From: Mariniflexile sp. AS56
GTDB taxonomy: Bacteria > Bacteroidota > Bacteroidia > Flavobacteriales > Flavobacteriaceae
Reading direction: 5' to 3'
Assembly: GCF_030552475.1 (NCBI RefSeq)
Contig: NZ_JAUPED010000001.1
Coordinates: forward strand, 1-64,000
DNA: 64,000 nucleotides
Position numbers and translations under genes: made by a program. The notes below the pieces were generated by a model. That model worked only from the letters and a program-made list of their open reading frames with translations. It was not told the origin of the DNA and made no database searches. This document shows positions 25,282 through 35,273 of this stretch, in pieces. The stretch's first letter is position 1; each line of letters starts with the position of its first letter.

Positions 25282-27564
25282 CTATTTTAATCCTTTCAAC
25301 TCAAGTAATTCTGCTTCACTAAAAACATTACCTCTTTTTGGTTTTTGATCGCGAAGTTGCTTTATTCTTTCTACATTTATTTTACTAGACTTTCCTGGAA
25401 AAGCATTGTTAAGGTACTCAATAATATTTTTAATATCGGTATCTGTAAACTCTGGGTTATTAGCCAATCCTGGCATGATAGCATCCAGTTCGTATAACTT
25501 GCCATTAACATGAATGGGACCAGACAAACCATGCAATATGATTAGCGCTAATCTTTCCGACGCCCCTGTTACGTACTCAGAATCTTTTAATGGAGGTGCT
25601 AAATTTTCAATACCTTCACCATCTATACCATGACAAGTAGCACAAAAATTCCTAAATATATTATACCCTGCAGTTCTTGCATCTGTTGCAACACTTTCCG
25701 CTGTATAAATAAAGTTTTTCTTATTCTTCTCTTTATTCGAAATCGTACTATTCAAAATATCAAGTAGTATGTATTTTGGCGCATCATGTCCCCTTTCATT
25801 TAAGAATACTAAAAAGTTTTCTTCCATACCTGTCAAACTGTTTATCAAAGCTTCTTGATATATTAAATGGTCTTTATACTTATTTGAAAGTTCTAAAACT
25901 ATTGGGAAAAACTTTTCATTAGAACGTGCTATCCAATCGCCTAAAGAATTTAGAAGATACAGATCAATTTCCGGATTGTTTTTAGACATTAACTTTTGAG
26001 TCAACGTTATAACGGGTAACATACGGTCTTCTCTAGCAAATTGTTCTAATAAAACAAGCGCGTGACTTATGGAACTGCTATTACTATTTGAATAAAGTAG
26101 CTTCACCAAGGTGTCAAAACTTAGTGCATTCAAACCATTTAAAGCGTGTAATGCATGTATTTGAGCTAAAGGATTATTACTATTTTTAAGCAGTTTTTCT
26201 AAAAGTAAAATGGTTGATTTTTCTTTTTTATGAATTAATAATTGCTGAGCGCGATCTCTTAGCCAACCATTAGGGTGCTTCAATACATCAACCAATTCTG
26301 AAATATTTAAGCTTTCTAAATCAACAATTTTCTTTGAGTCCGTATTTTTACTAACCACTTTTAGAATACGTCCCATACCAATAATGGTATCTAGCTTCTT
26401 TTCTGCATATTTTTTCTGCAAATAAGGCGTTAAAAAGGCTTTATCTTGAATGATGCCACGGTGCATATCTACAATATACATATTGCCATCGGGACCATTA
26501 AATAAATTTACTGGACGAAAACCTTCATCTGTAGAAGCTATAAATTCTGTATTGGGAATAGCCTGATCCGCTGTTACTTTACCAGGAGTTATCGTTAAAA
26601 CATTGCGTTTAACAACATTCGCTTCAGGCGCACAAACAAAAGCATTCTCTAAATAAGCTTTCGGAAATTTATCGCCTCTATAAATAAGTGGGCCACAAGC
26701 CGAAGTAACATTCACTAAAAGACTATCCTTATTTAATACACCATCTACGTAACCTCGGTTAACAGATGTTGGATGTAAAGGAAAAACATTTTGGTTAGGC
26801 GTTAACTTTTTACCTACAGCTTCCGTTGGTTTATAAAATGAATTCTTAATAACGGTATTAGGCAACACATAATCACCTATAAGCTGGGTTGAATTTGTGT
26901 TGTAGTAAAGTCTTCCAAAATTATCTTTACTAATGCCCCATTGCCCACGAAAGGTCGTAGGTTCCTTTATCCATTGTCCGCCTTTCTTTTGATATCTAAA
27001 ATTAGATTTGGCATTATAAATCCAGTTATCAATATGCATCATCAAACCATTTGGTTGATGCTCCACATTACCACCATCAGAATATAAAGAGTCTACCAAA
27101 ACTCTATTTATAGGTTTATCATCTTTTATATCTACAAACCATAGGTTAGGCGGCTCAGCGTATAAAAGACCTCCGTAAACGTGTGCTAGCGCTCTTGGTA
27201 AAACAAGATTATCTAAAAATATTTTTGAATGATCGATTATACCATCTTCATCCCTATCTTCTAAAATAGTAATGGTTCCATTTGGCTTTTCACTCCCTGT
27301 ACCTTCCAGGTTTTGCATATAACCTTTCATTTCAACAACCCATATGCGCCCTTTGTTATCAAAATCCATAGCAACCGGAGCTTCAATAAAAGGTTCAGAA
27401 GCGACTACTTGTAACTCAAATCCATCTTCAATTTGATAATCCTTCAAAGACACCAAAGGTTCTTCAAAAGACTTTTGCTTACAAGCTATAGATAGTAATG
27501 TTACTGTTAGCACTAACAATACTGATTTATAGTTCTGGGTATAATTAAAATAGTAATGTTTCAA
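25282..27564 (-). CDS. PVC-type membrane-bound dehydrogenase with HEAT-like repeats and cytochrome c
   Basis: A 760-residue periplasmic lipoprotein (signal peptide with lipobox TLLSIAC, Cys28). Residues 35-380 form a beta-propeller of the PVC/DUF7133 glucose-dehydrogenase-like type: VAMDFDNKGRIWVVEMKGYM, TILEDRDEDGIID, and a second DGNMYIVDMHRGIIQ blade. Residues about 385-620 are helical with HEAT-like repeats (HPNGWLRDRAQQLLIHKKEK, IHALHALNGLN). Residues about 636-720 are a c-type cytochrome with CATCHG (Cys641, Cys644, His645) and an IMPGL Met ligand near 697. Likely oxidises a sugar or alcohol and passes electrons to the respiratory chain; the substrate is unknown. No partner genes are adjacent. 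Confidence 0.88.
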   Translation of the reverse strand: MKHYYFNYTQNYKSVLLVLTVTLLSIACKQKSFEEPLVSLKDYQIEDGFELQVVASEPFIEAPVAMDFDNKGRIWVVEMKGYMQNLEGTGSEKPNGTITILEDRDEDGIIDHSKIFLDNLVLPRALAHVYGGLLYAEPPNLWFVDIKDDKPINRVLVDSLYSDGGNVEHQPNGLMMHIDNWIYNAKSNFRYQKKGGQWIKEPTTFRGQWGISKDNFGRLYYNTNSTQLIGDYVLPNTVIKNSFYKPTEAVGKKLTPNQNVFPLHPTSVNRGYVDGVLNKDSLLVNVTSACGPLIYRGDKFPKAYLENAFVCAPEANVVKRNVLTITPGKVTADQAIPNTEFIASTDEGFRPVNLFNGPDGNMYIVDMHRGIIQDKAFLTPYLQKKYAEKKLDTIIGMGRILKVVSKNTDSKKIVDLESLNISELVDVLKHPNGWLRDRAQQLLIHKKEKSTILLLEKLLKNSNNPLAQIHALHALNGLNALSFDTLVKLLYSNSNSSSISHALVLLEQFAREDRMLPVITLTQKLMSKNNPEIDLYLLNSLGDWIARSNEKFFPIVLELSNKYKDHLIYQEALINSLTGMEENFLVFLNERGHDAPKYILLDILNSTISNKEKNKKNFIYTAESVATDARTAGYNIFRNFCATCHGIDGEGIENLAPPLKDSEYVTGASERLALIILHGLSGPIHVNGKLYELDAIMPGLANNPEFTDTDIKNIIEYLNNAFPGKSSKINVERIKQLRDQKPKRGNVFSEAELLELKGLK

Positions 27565-27661
27565 GGTTATAAATTTAGGAAGCCCTATTTGGGATGCTAC
27601 AAACAGATGACCGTTATATCATAATATTCACAAAGATTAAACTATAAATTCAATCCACAAA

Positions 27662-27689
27662 AAAAGCTTCCCTGTTTAGAGAAGCTTTT
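27662..27689 (-). terminator. Rho-independent terminator of rpsT
   Basis: AAAAGCTTC (27662-27670) pairs with GAAGCTTTT (27681-27689). On the minus strand the stem runs into TTTTTTTG, 26 bases past the rpsT stop. Confidence 0.85.
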
Positions 27690-27714
27690 AAATACTTTTA
27701 AAAAAATGTAAGTC

Positions 27715-27966
27715 TTAAAGTGCAGCGATATGCTTAGATAAACCAGATTTAAGGTTAGCAGCTTTATTAAAGTGAATAACATTTTTCTTAGCCAATCTAT
27801 CTAACATAGAAACTACAGAAGGAAATAAAGCTTCAGCTTCTTTCTTATCAGTTAACTCACGTAATTTCTTTATAGCATTACGAGTTGTTTTATGCTGATA
27901 TTTATTAACCAAACGCTTAGCTTCGTTACTTCTTATTCTCTTTAATGCTGACTTATGATTTGCCAT
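27715..27966 (-). CDS. rpsT: 30S ribosomal protein S20
   Basis: An 83-residue basic, all-helical 16S rRNA-binding protein. The N-terminus [20 protein letters not shown] and the end [18 protein letters not shown] match S20. It lies 29 bases downstream of tRNA-Glu on the same strand with no terminator between, so both are probably made as one transcript from the consensus promoter at 28085-28114. Confidence 0.97.
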   Translation of the reverse strand: MANHKSALKRIRSNEAKRLVNKYQHKTTRNAIKKLRELTDKKEAEALFPSVVSMLDRLAKKNVIHFNKAANLKSGLSKHIAAL

Positions 27967-27995
27967 TTTTTTACTTTATTTTTTTTTAAAAATTG

Positions 27996-28067
27996 TAGCC
28001 CGTAGGGGAATCGAACCCCTCTTACATGGATGAAAACCATGCGTCCTAGCCGATAGACGAACGGGCC
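27996..28067 (-). tRNA. tRNA-Glu (anticodon TTC)
   Basis: Complete cloverleaf on the minus strand, 72 bases. Acceptor GGCCCGT pairs with ACGGGCT (terminal G-U), discriminator A. Anticodon stem CATGG/CCATG with loop TTTTCAT gives anticodon TTC. T arm AGGGG-TTCGATT-CCCCT. CCA is not encoded. Confidence 0.97.
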
Positions 28068-28084
28068 ATTTTGTTTTGAGTGCG

Positions 28085-28114
28085 CAAAGATAAAATTAAT
28101 TTTTAATTCTACAA
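28085..28114 (-). promoter_or_regulatory. Consensus Bacteroidota promoter for tRNA-Glu and rpsT
   Basis: On the minus strand a TTG (28112-28114) is followed by exactly 19 bases and TATCTTTG (28085-28092). This matches the Bacteroidota sigma-ABfr consensus TTG-N19-TAnnTTTG in both boxes and spacing. The tRNA starts 17 bases downstream. Confidence 0.85.
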
Positions 28115-28240
28115 CTTAAATTTTAAAATTTGCGTAACTTTTTTTTTCAAATAACTTACAACGTTTCCATTGCGGATGCAAAAATACAACTATTTTTAAA
28201 TGTCACAATAGCTACGCAAACTTTTTTTAAAAAATTTTAA

Positions 28241-29719
28241 TTAATAGGCTTTCGCAAACAAAACACGTCCTTTTGATGGCGCTCCAGAGAACACACACAC
28301 ACCTTCTTCTTCCTTCATTTCCAAAGGAATACATCTTATTGTTGCTTTAGTAAGCTCTTTTATTTTTTCTTCGGATTCATTCGTACCATCCCAATGTGCA
28401 GAGATAAATCCGGTCTTTTTCTCCAAAACGTCCTTAAATTCCTCAAAAGAATTCACTTCTGTAATGTGAGAATCTCTAAAATCTGAAGCTTTTTTAAATA
28501 AACTATCCTGAATTTCTTTTAATAAATTTTCAACGGTGTTAGTTAAATCGTCTAAAGCAACCACAGATTTGGTCAACGTATCACGTCTAGCAAGCTCTAC
28601 AGTGCCGTTTTGAAGATCTTTTGGCCCAATAGCGACACGTAATGGCACACCTTGTAATTCATGTTGAGCAAATTTAGCACCTGGACGTTGCGTATCTCTA
28701 TCGTCAAACTTAACAGTAACTCCTTTAGATCTTAAATCTTTTAAAATACCGTTAGCAACTTCAGAAACGGCGGCAAATTCTTCATCTGTCCTATATATAG
28801 GTACAATAACAACTTGGTTTGGCGCCAAACTAGGAGGCAACACCAAGCCATGATCATCACTATGCGTCATAATTAAAGCACCCATCAAACGTGTAGACAC
28901 TCCCCATGATGTTGCCCAAACATAATCTTGTTTACCTTCTTTATTAGCAAATTTAACATCGAAAGCTTTCGCGAAGTTCTGCCCTAAAAAGTGGGAAGTA
29001 CCTGCTTGCAATGCTTTCCCATCTTGCATCAAGGCTTCAATACAAAAAGTTTCCTCGGCACCTGCGAAACGTTCACTTTCAGTTTTCACACCTTGTATTA
29101 CAGGTATTGCCATGAAATTTTCGGCGAATGTTGCATATACATTATTCATCAACTTCGCTTCAACCAATGCTTCTGCTTTTGTTGCGTGTGCAGTATGCCC
29201 TTCTTGCCATAAAAATTCCGCAGTACGTAAAAACAAACGGGTACGCATTTCCCATCGCACTACATTACACCATTGATTTATTAATATGGGTAAATCGCGG
29301 TAGGATTGAATCCAGTTTCTATAGGTGTTCCAAATAATAGCTTCACTTGTTGGGCGCACTACTAATTCTTCTTCCAATTTAGCATCTGGGTCTACACGTA
29401 ATTTCCCTGGTCTATCTGGGTCGTTTTGCAACCTATAATGTGTTACAACAGCACACTCCTTTGCAAAACCTTCCGCGTTTTTTTCTTCAGCTTCAAATAA
29501 GCTTTTTGGCACAAATAATGGAAAATACGCGTTTTGATGGCCTGTTTCTTTAAACATTTTATCTAATTCTGCTTGCATTTTCTCCCAAATGGCATAACCA
29601 TATGGTTTGATTACCATACAACCACGAACCGCCGAATTCTCCGCCATGTCTGCCTTAACAACCAATTCGTTATACCATTTGGAATAATCTTCCGCCCTAC
29701 TAGTAAGTTTTTTACTCAT
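28241..29719 (-). CDS. proS: Prolyl-tRNA synthetase, archaeal/eukaryote-like short form
   Basis: Charges tRNA-Pro. Class II synthetase of 492 residues without the editing insertion of the long bacterial form, as is usual in Bacteroidota. Motifs seen: [54 protein letters not shown] with [26 protein letters not shown], an anticodon-binding domain from about residue 300 ([13 protein letters not shown]), and the C-terminal extension with [15 protein letters not shown]. Start chosen at ATG 29719 ([20 protein letters not shown]); the frame also opens six codons earlier (MCQNRH), which is less typical. Confidence 0.95.
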   Translation of the reverse strand: MSKKLTSRAEDYSKWYNELVVKADMAENSAVRGCMVIKPYGYAIWEKMQAELDKMFKETGHQNAYFPLFVPKSLFEAEEKNAEGFAKECAVVTHYRLQNDPDRPGKLRVDPDAKLEEELVVRPTSEAIIWNTYRNWIQSYRDLPILINQWCNVVRWEMRTRLFLRTAEFLWQEGHTAHATKAEALVEAKLMNNVYATFAENFMAIPVIQGVKTESERFAGAEETFCIEALMQDGKALQAGTSHFLGQNFAKAFDVKFANKEGKQDYVWATSWGVSTRLMGALIMTHSDDHGLVLPPSLAPNQVVIVPIYRTDEEFAAVSEVANGILKDLRSKGVTVKFDDRDTQRPGAKFAQHELQGVPLRVAIGPKDLQNGTVELARRDTLTKSVVALDDLTNTVENLLKEIQDSLFKKASDFRDSHITEVNSFEEFKDVLEKKTGFISAHWDGTNESEEKIKELTKATIRCIPLEMKEEEGVCVFSGAPSKGRVLFAKAY

Positions 29720-29782
29720 ATGTCTGTTTTGGCACAAATATTGTGACTATGTTAAATATAAAAATAGTTCAGCAAAACTAAC

Positions 29783-29790
29783 TATTTTTG
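29783..29790 (+). promoter_or_regulatory. -7 promoter element for the low-complexity lipoprotein gene
   Basis: TATTTTTG matches TAnnTTTG, 28 bases upstream of the ATG at 29819, in the divergent gap with proS. Confidence 0.55.
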
Positions 29791-29818
29791 TTATGTTCAA
29801 CAATAAAAATCAAGAGAT

Positions 29819-30997
29819 ATGCAATTAAATACCTACTTAATAAAAAAAATGCCATACTTGGCAATTCTTAGCTTAGTATTTGGCTTATACTCATGTGGTT
29901 CTTATCAATATGTTGGTGTGGAGAACGATGGCATTTACGGCGGCACAACGAGAACCGTGCAGTATGAAGAAGCTGTTGCTGAAGTTCCACAGAATTCAAA
30001 CAATAACTATTATTCAAATTACTTTAAAAATAAATCTTTAGAGACCGAATATATGTTGGCTAGCAACGAAGTTTTTACCGACATAGATGATTATGAAGGT
30101 AATAACAATTATACTGAAGGCGATCCAACAACCAACGATTACCAAGGTTATGGTGGTTGGGGGCAAGACCAATCGAACGTGGTGATAAACATCCATCAAG
30201 ATTATGGTTTTGGTTTTGGTTACAATAATTATTATTGGAACCGTCCTTATTATAACAATTGGGGTTACGACTACGGTTGGAACAACTGGAATTACTATGG
30301 TTCAAATTGGAACAGTCCTTATTATGGTGGTTTCTATAATAGCTGGGCTTACAACCCTTGGAATTATGGATACTACGGCAATTACCATGGTCACTACGGG
30401 TATAACGGCTATAACAACTACGGTTATTACGGCAATAATAGGAATTACAACAACCGTAATATAGCTTACAGCGCTAGCAGAAGAGGTAGCAGTTACAGCA
30501 ACAACTCTAGAAGCTTAAGTACTAATAATAATTACAGCACTTCTAGACGCAGCAATACTGTTTCTACAGCAAACACATCAAAATATAACACCTCTAGAAG
30601 AAGTAGTGTAAGCACAAGCTCACCTACATCAACATCTTCTGCAAGACAAACTAATTCTAACGGAACACGCGTTTATTCAAATACACAAAGAAGAACGACA
30701 TATAGTACGCCTTCAGCGAACTCGACTTCCAGATCGTCATCAACAGTAAGACGAAGCGGAAGCACTTATACGCCTTCAAGAAGCAGTAGCACTAATTCTG
30801 GAACCTACTCAAGATCTTCTTCAAATAGTAATTCTACATACACGCCAAGTTCTAGCTCATCATCAAGTAGAAGTTACACACCAAGTTCTAGCTCATCATC
30901 AAACAGTAGCAGCACAAGATCTTCAAGTAGTAGCTCTAGTTCTGGAAGTAGCAGAAGTTCTGGCTCATCAAGTAGCAGTGGTGGAAGACGCGGATAA
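29819..30997 (+). CDS. Surface lipoprotein with Tyr/Asn/Gly-rich and Ser-rich low-complexity regions
   Basis: A 392-residue probable outer-membrane lipoprotein: signal peptide with lipobox GLYSC (Cys26). Residues about 30-110 are ordinary sequence, with SYQYVGVENDGIYGGTTRTV just after the anchor. Residues about 115-212 are extreme Y/N/G/W-rich (NNYYWNRPYYNNWGYDYGW), and 225-392 are Ser/Arg/Thr-rich, ending in a near-pure Ser tail. Within the tail a 36-base unit (TACACRCCAAGTTCTAGC...) is repeated at 30839 and 30875. Similar genes sit beside proS in other Flavobacteriaceae and are sometimes misnamed vitellogenin-like. It lies 26 bases upstream of the FadL-family porin, so both may be one operon. 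Function unknown; an adhesive or wall-spanning role is only a guess. Confidence 0.85.
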   Translation: MQLNTYLIKKMPYLAILSLVFGLYSCGSYQYVGVENDGIYGGTTRTVQYEEAVAEVPQNSNNNYYSNYFKNKSLETEYMLASNEVFTDIDDYEGNNNYTEGDPTTNDYQGYGGWGQDQSNVVINIHQDYGFGFGYNNYYWNRPYYNNWGYDYGWNNWNYYGSNWNSPYYGGFYNSWAYNPWNYGYYGNYHGHYGYNGYNNYGYYGNNRNYNNRNIAYSASRRGSSYSNNSRSLSTNNNYSTSRRSNTVSTANTSKYNTSRRSSVSTSSPTSTSSARQTNSNGTRVYSNTQRRTTYSTPSANSTSRSSSTVRRSGSTYTPSRSSSTNSGTYSRSSSNSNSTYTPSSSSSSSRSYTPSSSSSSNSSSTRSSSSSSSSGSSRSSGSSSSSGGRRG

Positions 30998-31023
30998 TCC
31001 TTAAAAAAACAAAAAATTACACA

Positions 31024-32544
31024 ATGAAAAAGTTAAACCTACTATTTATAGGCATGCTATCGGCATGCGCATTAAACGCTCAAGATATATCGGATGCCTT
31101 GCGTTATTCACAAAGTGAAGTACAAGGATCCGCTCGCTTTAGAGCTCTAAGTGGTGCCTTTGGTGCTTTAGGTGGTGATATGAGTGCGGTTAGCATAAAC
31201 CCTGCAAGTTCGGCTGTGTTTAGTCAAAGTCATGCTTCTTTTAGTTTATCAAATTTAGACACCTCTAACGATACACAGTATTTTAATGGTTTCACCACAA
31301 ATAGCAACTCTAATTTTGACCTCAATCAAGGAGGTGCTGTCTTTGTTTTTGAAAACAGAAACAACTCACCTTGGCGTAAATTCTCAATAGGAGTAGCTTA
31401 CGACAGAACTAATAATTATGAAGATAGTTGGAATGCTAGAGGTACAAACCCTAACAATCAATCTATAGATTTTTATTTTTTAAACTATGCTGACGGCAAA
31501 AGATTGGATGAAATCTCTGCATTACCAGGAGAATCTTTAGCTGATGCGTATTCAGAGATAGGAAGCATTTATGGTTTTGCACATCAACAAGCTTTTTTAG
31601 GTTTTGAATCTTATATTTTAGAACCAGATTCTGATGATGATGCCAACACCTCTTACTTTTCAAATTTAGCTAATGGTGATTTTAGACACGATTATTCGAA
31701 TGCCTCTACAGGTTATAACGGGAAAATTTCGTTCAACGTGGCCACACAATATGAAGACAACTTATATTTAGGATTAAACTTAAACTCTCATTTTATAGAC
31801 TACCAACGCTCAACGTTGCTTTTCGAAAATAATACGAATTCAGGATCTGTTATAAGAAGTATTGAATTTGAAAATAACTTGGCAACTACAGGTAATGGAT
31901 TCTCCTTCCAATTAGGAGGAATCATGAAATTAACACCGGAATTTAGAATAGGTCTAGCTTTCGACTCCCCTACTTGGTACACCATTAAAGAAGAAACAAC
32001 ACAATATTTAGCAACGGTTAGAGATGACAATGGGTCGAATGCGACACAAGCCATAAACCCTCAAACAGTTAATGTGTATCCTGAATACAAACTTCAAACG
32101 CCTTCAAAAATAACAGGTAGTTTAGCTTATATATTTGGAACGCAAGGTTTATTAAGTTTTGATTATTCTAGAAAAGATTACAGCAACACAAAATTCAAAC
32201 CAGAATCTGACGCCTTTTTCAACGACCAAAACGCCATAATTAGCAATACACTTACTGATGCGTCTACTTACAGACTTGGTGGAGAATATAAAGTAAAACA
32301 ATTAAGCTTTAGAGGCGGGTACCGTTTTGAAGAAAGCCCATATAAAGATGGTATTACAGTAGGTGATTTAACAGGTTACTCATTAGGTCTGGGTTACAAT
32401 TTTGGTAACACCAAACTAGATGTTACTTACGATCAAGCAAATCGCACTAATGAAACACCTTTATATAATGTAGGTTTAACAGATGCGGCAGTGATAGACA
32501 AAACAAATTCTAACCTAACTATCTCGTTAAGTTTTAATATATAA
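31024..32544 (+). CDS. FadL/OMPP1-family outer membrane transport protein
   Basis: A 506-residue outer-membrane beta-barrel. A Sec signal peptide (MKKLNLLFIGMLSACALNAQ) precedes the family N-terminus: SEVQGSARFRALSGAFGALG followed by GDMSAVSINPASSAVF, as in FadL/TodX hydrophobic-compound transporters. Alternating amphipathic strands run to the C-terminus (TNSNLTISLSFNI), where the final aromatic residue serves the BAM signal. The substrate may be long-chain fatty acid or another hydrophobic compound (family knowledge). It follows the low-complexity lipoprotein and ends in a strong terminator. Confidence 0.9.
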   Translation: MKKLNLLFIGMLSACALNAQDISDALRYSQSEVQGSARFRALSGAFGALGGDMSAVSINPASSAVFSQSHASFSLSNLDTSNDTQYFNGFTTNSNSNFDLNQGGAVFVFENRNNSPWRKFSIGVAYDRTNNYEDSWNARGTNPNNQSIDFYFLNYADGKRLDEISALPGESLADAYSEIGSIYGFAHQQAFLGFESYILEPDSDDDANTSYFSNLANGDFRHDYSNASTGYNGKISFNVATQYEDNLYLGLNLNSHFIDYQRSTLLFENNTNSGSVIRSIEFENNLATTGNGFSFQLGGIMKLTPEFRIGLAFDSPTWYTIKEETTQYLATVRDDNGSNATQAINPQTVNVYPEYKLQTPSKITGSLAYIFGTQGLLSFDYSRKDYSNTKFKPESDAFFNDQNAIISNTLTDASTYRLGGEYKVKQLSFRGGYRFEESPYKDGITVGDLTGYSLGLGYNFGNTKLDVTYDQANRTNETPLYNVGLTDAAVIDKTNSNLTISLSFNI

Positions 32545-32568
32545 ACAAGTTAATTACACTCTTCATAC

Positions 32569-32601
32569 AGCCTGAATTCTAAACAATTCAGGCTTTTTTT
32601 T
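32569..32601 (+). terminator. Rho-independent terminator of the FadL-family gene
   Basis: AGCCTGAATT (32569-32578), loop CTAAAC, AATTCAGGCT (32585-32594), then seven T. Perfect 10-bp stem. Confidence 0.93.
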
Positions 32602-32696
32602 AACTTTTTTTATTGTAATGAAGTCTGTAAAACACAGACAAACAAGGAAGACAATTAATTGTTTGTTAATACAAAACATAAGAAAAGTGTTTTGCT

Positions 32697-32704
32697 TATC
32701 TTTG
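32697..32704 (+). promoter_or_regulatory. -7 promoter element of folE
   Basis: TATCTTTG, an exact TAnnTTTG match, 29 bases upstream of the folE ATG. Confidence 0.6.
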
Positions 32705-32733
32705 CAATCCAAAAATAGTGATTTAGTTGATAG

Positions 32734-33411
32734 ATGAAAATTGAAAATAACATAGAAGAATTCGAATCTTTAGGAGAAGACCACGTAGGAACGTCGTCTG
32801 ACACACCATTAAGACATGATGCTTTTAAGCTTTCTAATGAAGAAAAAATAGACATTATTAAAGATGATGTGCGCCACATTATGGAAACCCTAGGGTTAGA
32901 TTTAACAGACGATAGTTTAAGCGGCACACCAAACCGTGTGGCTAAAATGTTTGTTAAAGAAATTTTTGGAGGTTTAGACCCAAAAAGAAAACCAAGCGCT
33001 TCTACCTTCGATAATAAATATAAATATGGCGAAATGCTAGTTGAAAAAAACATTACTGTTTACTCAACCTGCGAGCACCATTTACTTCCTATTGTAGGGA
33101 AAGCACACATTGCTTATATTTCAAACGGTACCGTAGTAGGCTTATCTAAAATGAACCGTATTGTAGATTATTTCGCAAAACGTCCACAAGTACAAGAACG
33201 TTTAACCATTCAAATAGTAAAAGAACTTCAAGACGTTTTAAATACAGATGATGTGGCTTGCGTTATTGATGCGAAACATTTATGCGTAAATTCGAGAGGT
33301 ATTCGTGATATTGAAAGTAGCACGGTAACATCTGAATTTGGCGGAAAATTTAAAGAAGTTGCTACTCGCAGAGAGTTTTTAGATTATATAAAATTAGATA
33401 CAAAATTCTAG
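32734..33411 (+). CDS. folE: GTP cyclohydrolase I (FolE type)
   Basis: Makes 7,8-dihydroneopterin triphosphate, the first step of folate and queuosine-type pterin synthesis. The 225-residue protein shows SLSGTPNRVAKMFVKEIFGG, the zinc ligands C113 and H116 (STCEHHLLP) and C184 (KHLCVNSRG), and the GTP-binding GLSKMNRIVDYFAKRPQVQE segment. The first 30 residues are a non-conserved acidic extension. The longer cysS frame opens 12 bases after the stop on the same strand, so folE and cysS are likely an operon. Confidence 0.96.
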   Translation: MKIENNIEEFESLGEDHVGTSSDTPLRHDAFKLSNEEKIDIIKDDVRHIMETLGLDLTDDSLSGTPNRVAKMFVKEIFGGLDPKRKPSASTFDNKYKYGEMLVEKNITVYSTCEHHLLPIVGKAHIAYISNGTVVGLSKMNRIVDYFAKRPQVQERLTIQIVKELQDVLNTDDVACVIDAKHLCVNSRGIRDIESSTVTSEFGGKFKEVATRREFLDYIKLDTKF

Positions 33412-33489
33412 TTATTTGTTAAGTTGTTTGTTGTTAAGATGCATACAAACAACTTAACAACAAATACCATACGGCTTAACACCTTACGC

Positions 33490-34971
33490 ATGCAGCTATA
33501 TCAAGATCATCAAATAAAAATATACAATTCTCTTACTGGTACAAAAGAAACCTTCACCCCTATTAGCGAAGGCTATGTAGGCATGTACGTTTGCGGCCCT
33601 ACCGTATATAGCAATGTGCACTTAGGAAACGTTCGAACTTTTATGTCTTTCGACATGATTTTTCGTTACCTAAAACACCTAGGTTACAAAGTACGCTACG
33701 TAAGAAATATTACAGATGCTGGTCATTTAGAAAATGATGCTGATGAAGGTGAAGATAAAATCACCAAAAAAGCCCGTTTAGAACAAATAGAACCTATGGA
33801 AGTCGTGCAACGATACACCGTAGATTTTCACAATATATTAAACACATTTAACTTTCTACCTCCAAGTATCGAACCAACGGCTACGGGGCATATTATTGAA
33901 CAAATTGAACTTATTAAAGACATTATAGATAACGGCTATGCCTACGAAGTAAACGGATCTGTATATTTTGATGTGCATAAGTTTAATGAAACCAATGATT
34001 ACGGAAAATTAAGCAAGCGTAAACTGGAAGATTTAATTCACAATACCCGCGAATTAGATGGGCAAAGTGATAAAAAAAATCCGCAAGATTTTGCACTTTG
34101 GAAAAAAGCCGAACCGCAACATATTATGCGCTGGCCATCTCCTTGGGGAGACGGTTTCCCTGGTTGGCACTTAGAATGTACAGCTATGAGCACTAAGTAT
34201 CTTGGCGACCAATTTGATATTCATGGTGGTGGTATGGATTTAAAATTTCCGCATCACGAATGTGAAATTGCACAAAATGAAGCTGCAAAAGGGCAATCGC
34301 CAGTAAACTACTGGATGCATGCCAATATGCTGGAGTTGAACGGACAACGCATGTCTAAATCGACAGGTAACACTGTAAATCCAGACGAATTACTTTCAGG
34401 AAACAACTCGTTTTTCAGTAAAGCATTCGCACCAAGTGTGATTCGATTTTTTATAGCACAAGCACATTACAGAAGCGTTCTTGATTTAACAGATGATGGT
34501 TTACTAGCGAGTGAAAAAGGTTTTTACAGACTCATGGATGCTATTAATTTACTGGACAGCTTAAAAGCTTCAGAAACCTCTAGTATAAATATTTCTTCTT
34601 GGAGACAAGCTTGTTATAATACTATGAGTGATGATTTTAATTCACCCATGTTAATTGCGAATTTATTTGAAGCTGCGAAATACATCAATCAAATTAAAGA
34701 TGGCACTGCTACAGTAACCGCAGATGATTTAGCGCTTTTAAAAGAAAGTATAAACATGTTTTCTTTTGATATTTTAGGACTTGAAAACGTAACTAAAAAA
34801 GATGCAGGCACCGATAAATTATCGGGGGCTGTAGATATTTTAATCAAGTTAAGGCAAGAAGCTAGAGCGAATAAAGATTTTGCTTTATCCGATAAAATTC
34901 GTGATGAATTGGCAGCAGCTGGTATTCAACTAAAAGACGGTAAAGAAGGCACATCCTTTTCTGTGAATTAG
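33490..34971 (+). CDS. cysS: Cysteinyl-tRNA synthetase
   Basis: Charges tRNA-Cys; class I synthetase of 493 residues from the start chosen. Motifs: [15 protein letters not shown] with the first zinc Cys and the HIGH-type sequence, [10 protein letters not shown] and [13 protein letters not shown] with further zinc ligands, and RMSKSTGN (KMSKS-type). The start at ATG 33490 gives [17 protein letters not shown], which fits the family; the frame is open 22 codons further to 33424, but that segment ([20 protein letters not shown]) is not family-like. Directly downstream of folE. Confidence 0.95.
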   Translation: MQLYQDHQIKIYNSLTGTKETFTPISEGYVGMYVCGPTVYSNVHLGNVRTFMSFDMIFRYLKHLGYKVRYVRNITDAGHLENDADEGEDKITKKARLEQIEPMEVVQRYTVDFHNILNTFNFLPPSIEPTATGHIIEQIELIKDIIDNGYAYEVNGSVYFDVHKFNETNDYGKLSKRKLEDLIHNTRELDGQSDKKNPQDFALWKKAEPQHIMRWPSPWGDGFPGWHLECTAMSTKYLGDQFDIHGGGMDLKFPHHECEIAQNEAAKGQSPVNYWMHANMLELNGQRMSKSTGNTVNPDELLSGNNSFFSKAFAPSVIRFFIAQAHYRSVLDLTDDGLLASEKGFYRLMDAINLLDSLKASETSSINISSWRQACYNTMSDDFNSPMLIANLFEAAKYINQIKDGTATVTADDLALLKESINMFSFDILGLENVTKKDAGTDKLSGAVDILIKLRQEARANKDFALSDKIRDELAAAGIQLKDGKEGTSFSVN

Positions 34972-35051
34972 TTTATTAAGTATTCTGTATTTATTTCAGA
35001 TTCACATTAAACACCACATAACATAAAACACCTTCTGGTCTTAAAAGCACC

Positions 35052-35273
35052 ATGAAAAAACTACTCATTGCACCGTTTTTACTATTGATAAAAGTGTACC
35101 AAACATTTATATCACCACTAACGCCTGCAACCTGTAGATACGCCCCTACATGTTCCCATTACACGAAAGAAGCTTTACAGAAACATGGCTTAATTAAAGG
35201 GGGATGGTTGGCCATAAAACGCATTTTTAGTTGCCATCCCTGGGGTGGTTCAGGTTACGACCCCGTGCCTTAA
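35052..35273 (+). CDS. yidD: YidD, membrane protein insertion efficiency factor
   Basis: A 73-residue membrane-associated protein that aids YidC-dependent insertion. The family signature is complete: [20 protein letters not shown] (two conserved Cys), [20 protein letters not shown] and [17 protein letters not shown]. Usual partners rnpA and yidC are not adjacent. It lies 80 bases behind cysS, possibly in the same transcript. Confidence 0.95.
   Translation: MKKLLIAPFLLLIKVYQTFISPLTPATCRYAPTCSHYTKEALQKHGLIKGGWLAIKRIFSCHPWGGSGYDPVP

Noticed and set aside
30075-30464. Long frames on both strands across the Tyr/Asn-rich lipoprotein
   Set aside because: Low-complexity DNA opens several frames; only the frame with signal peptide and lipobox is credible.
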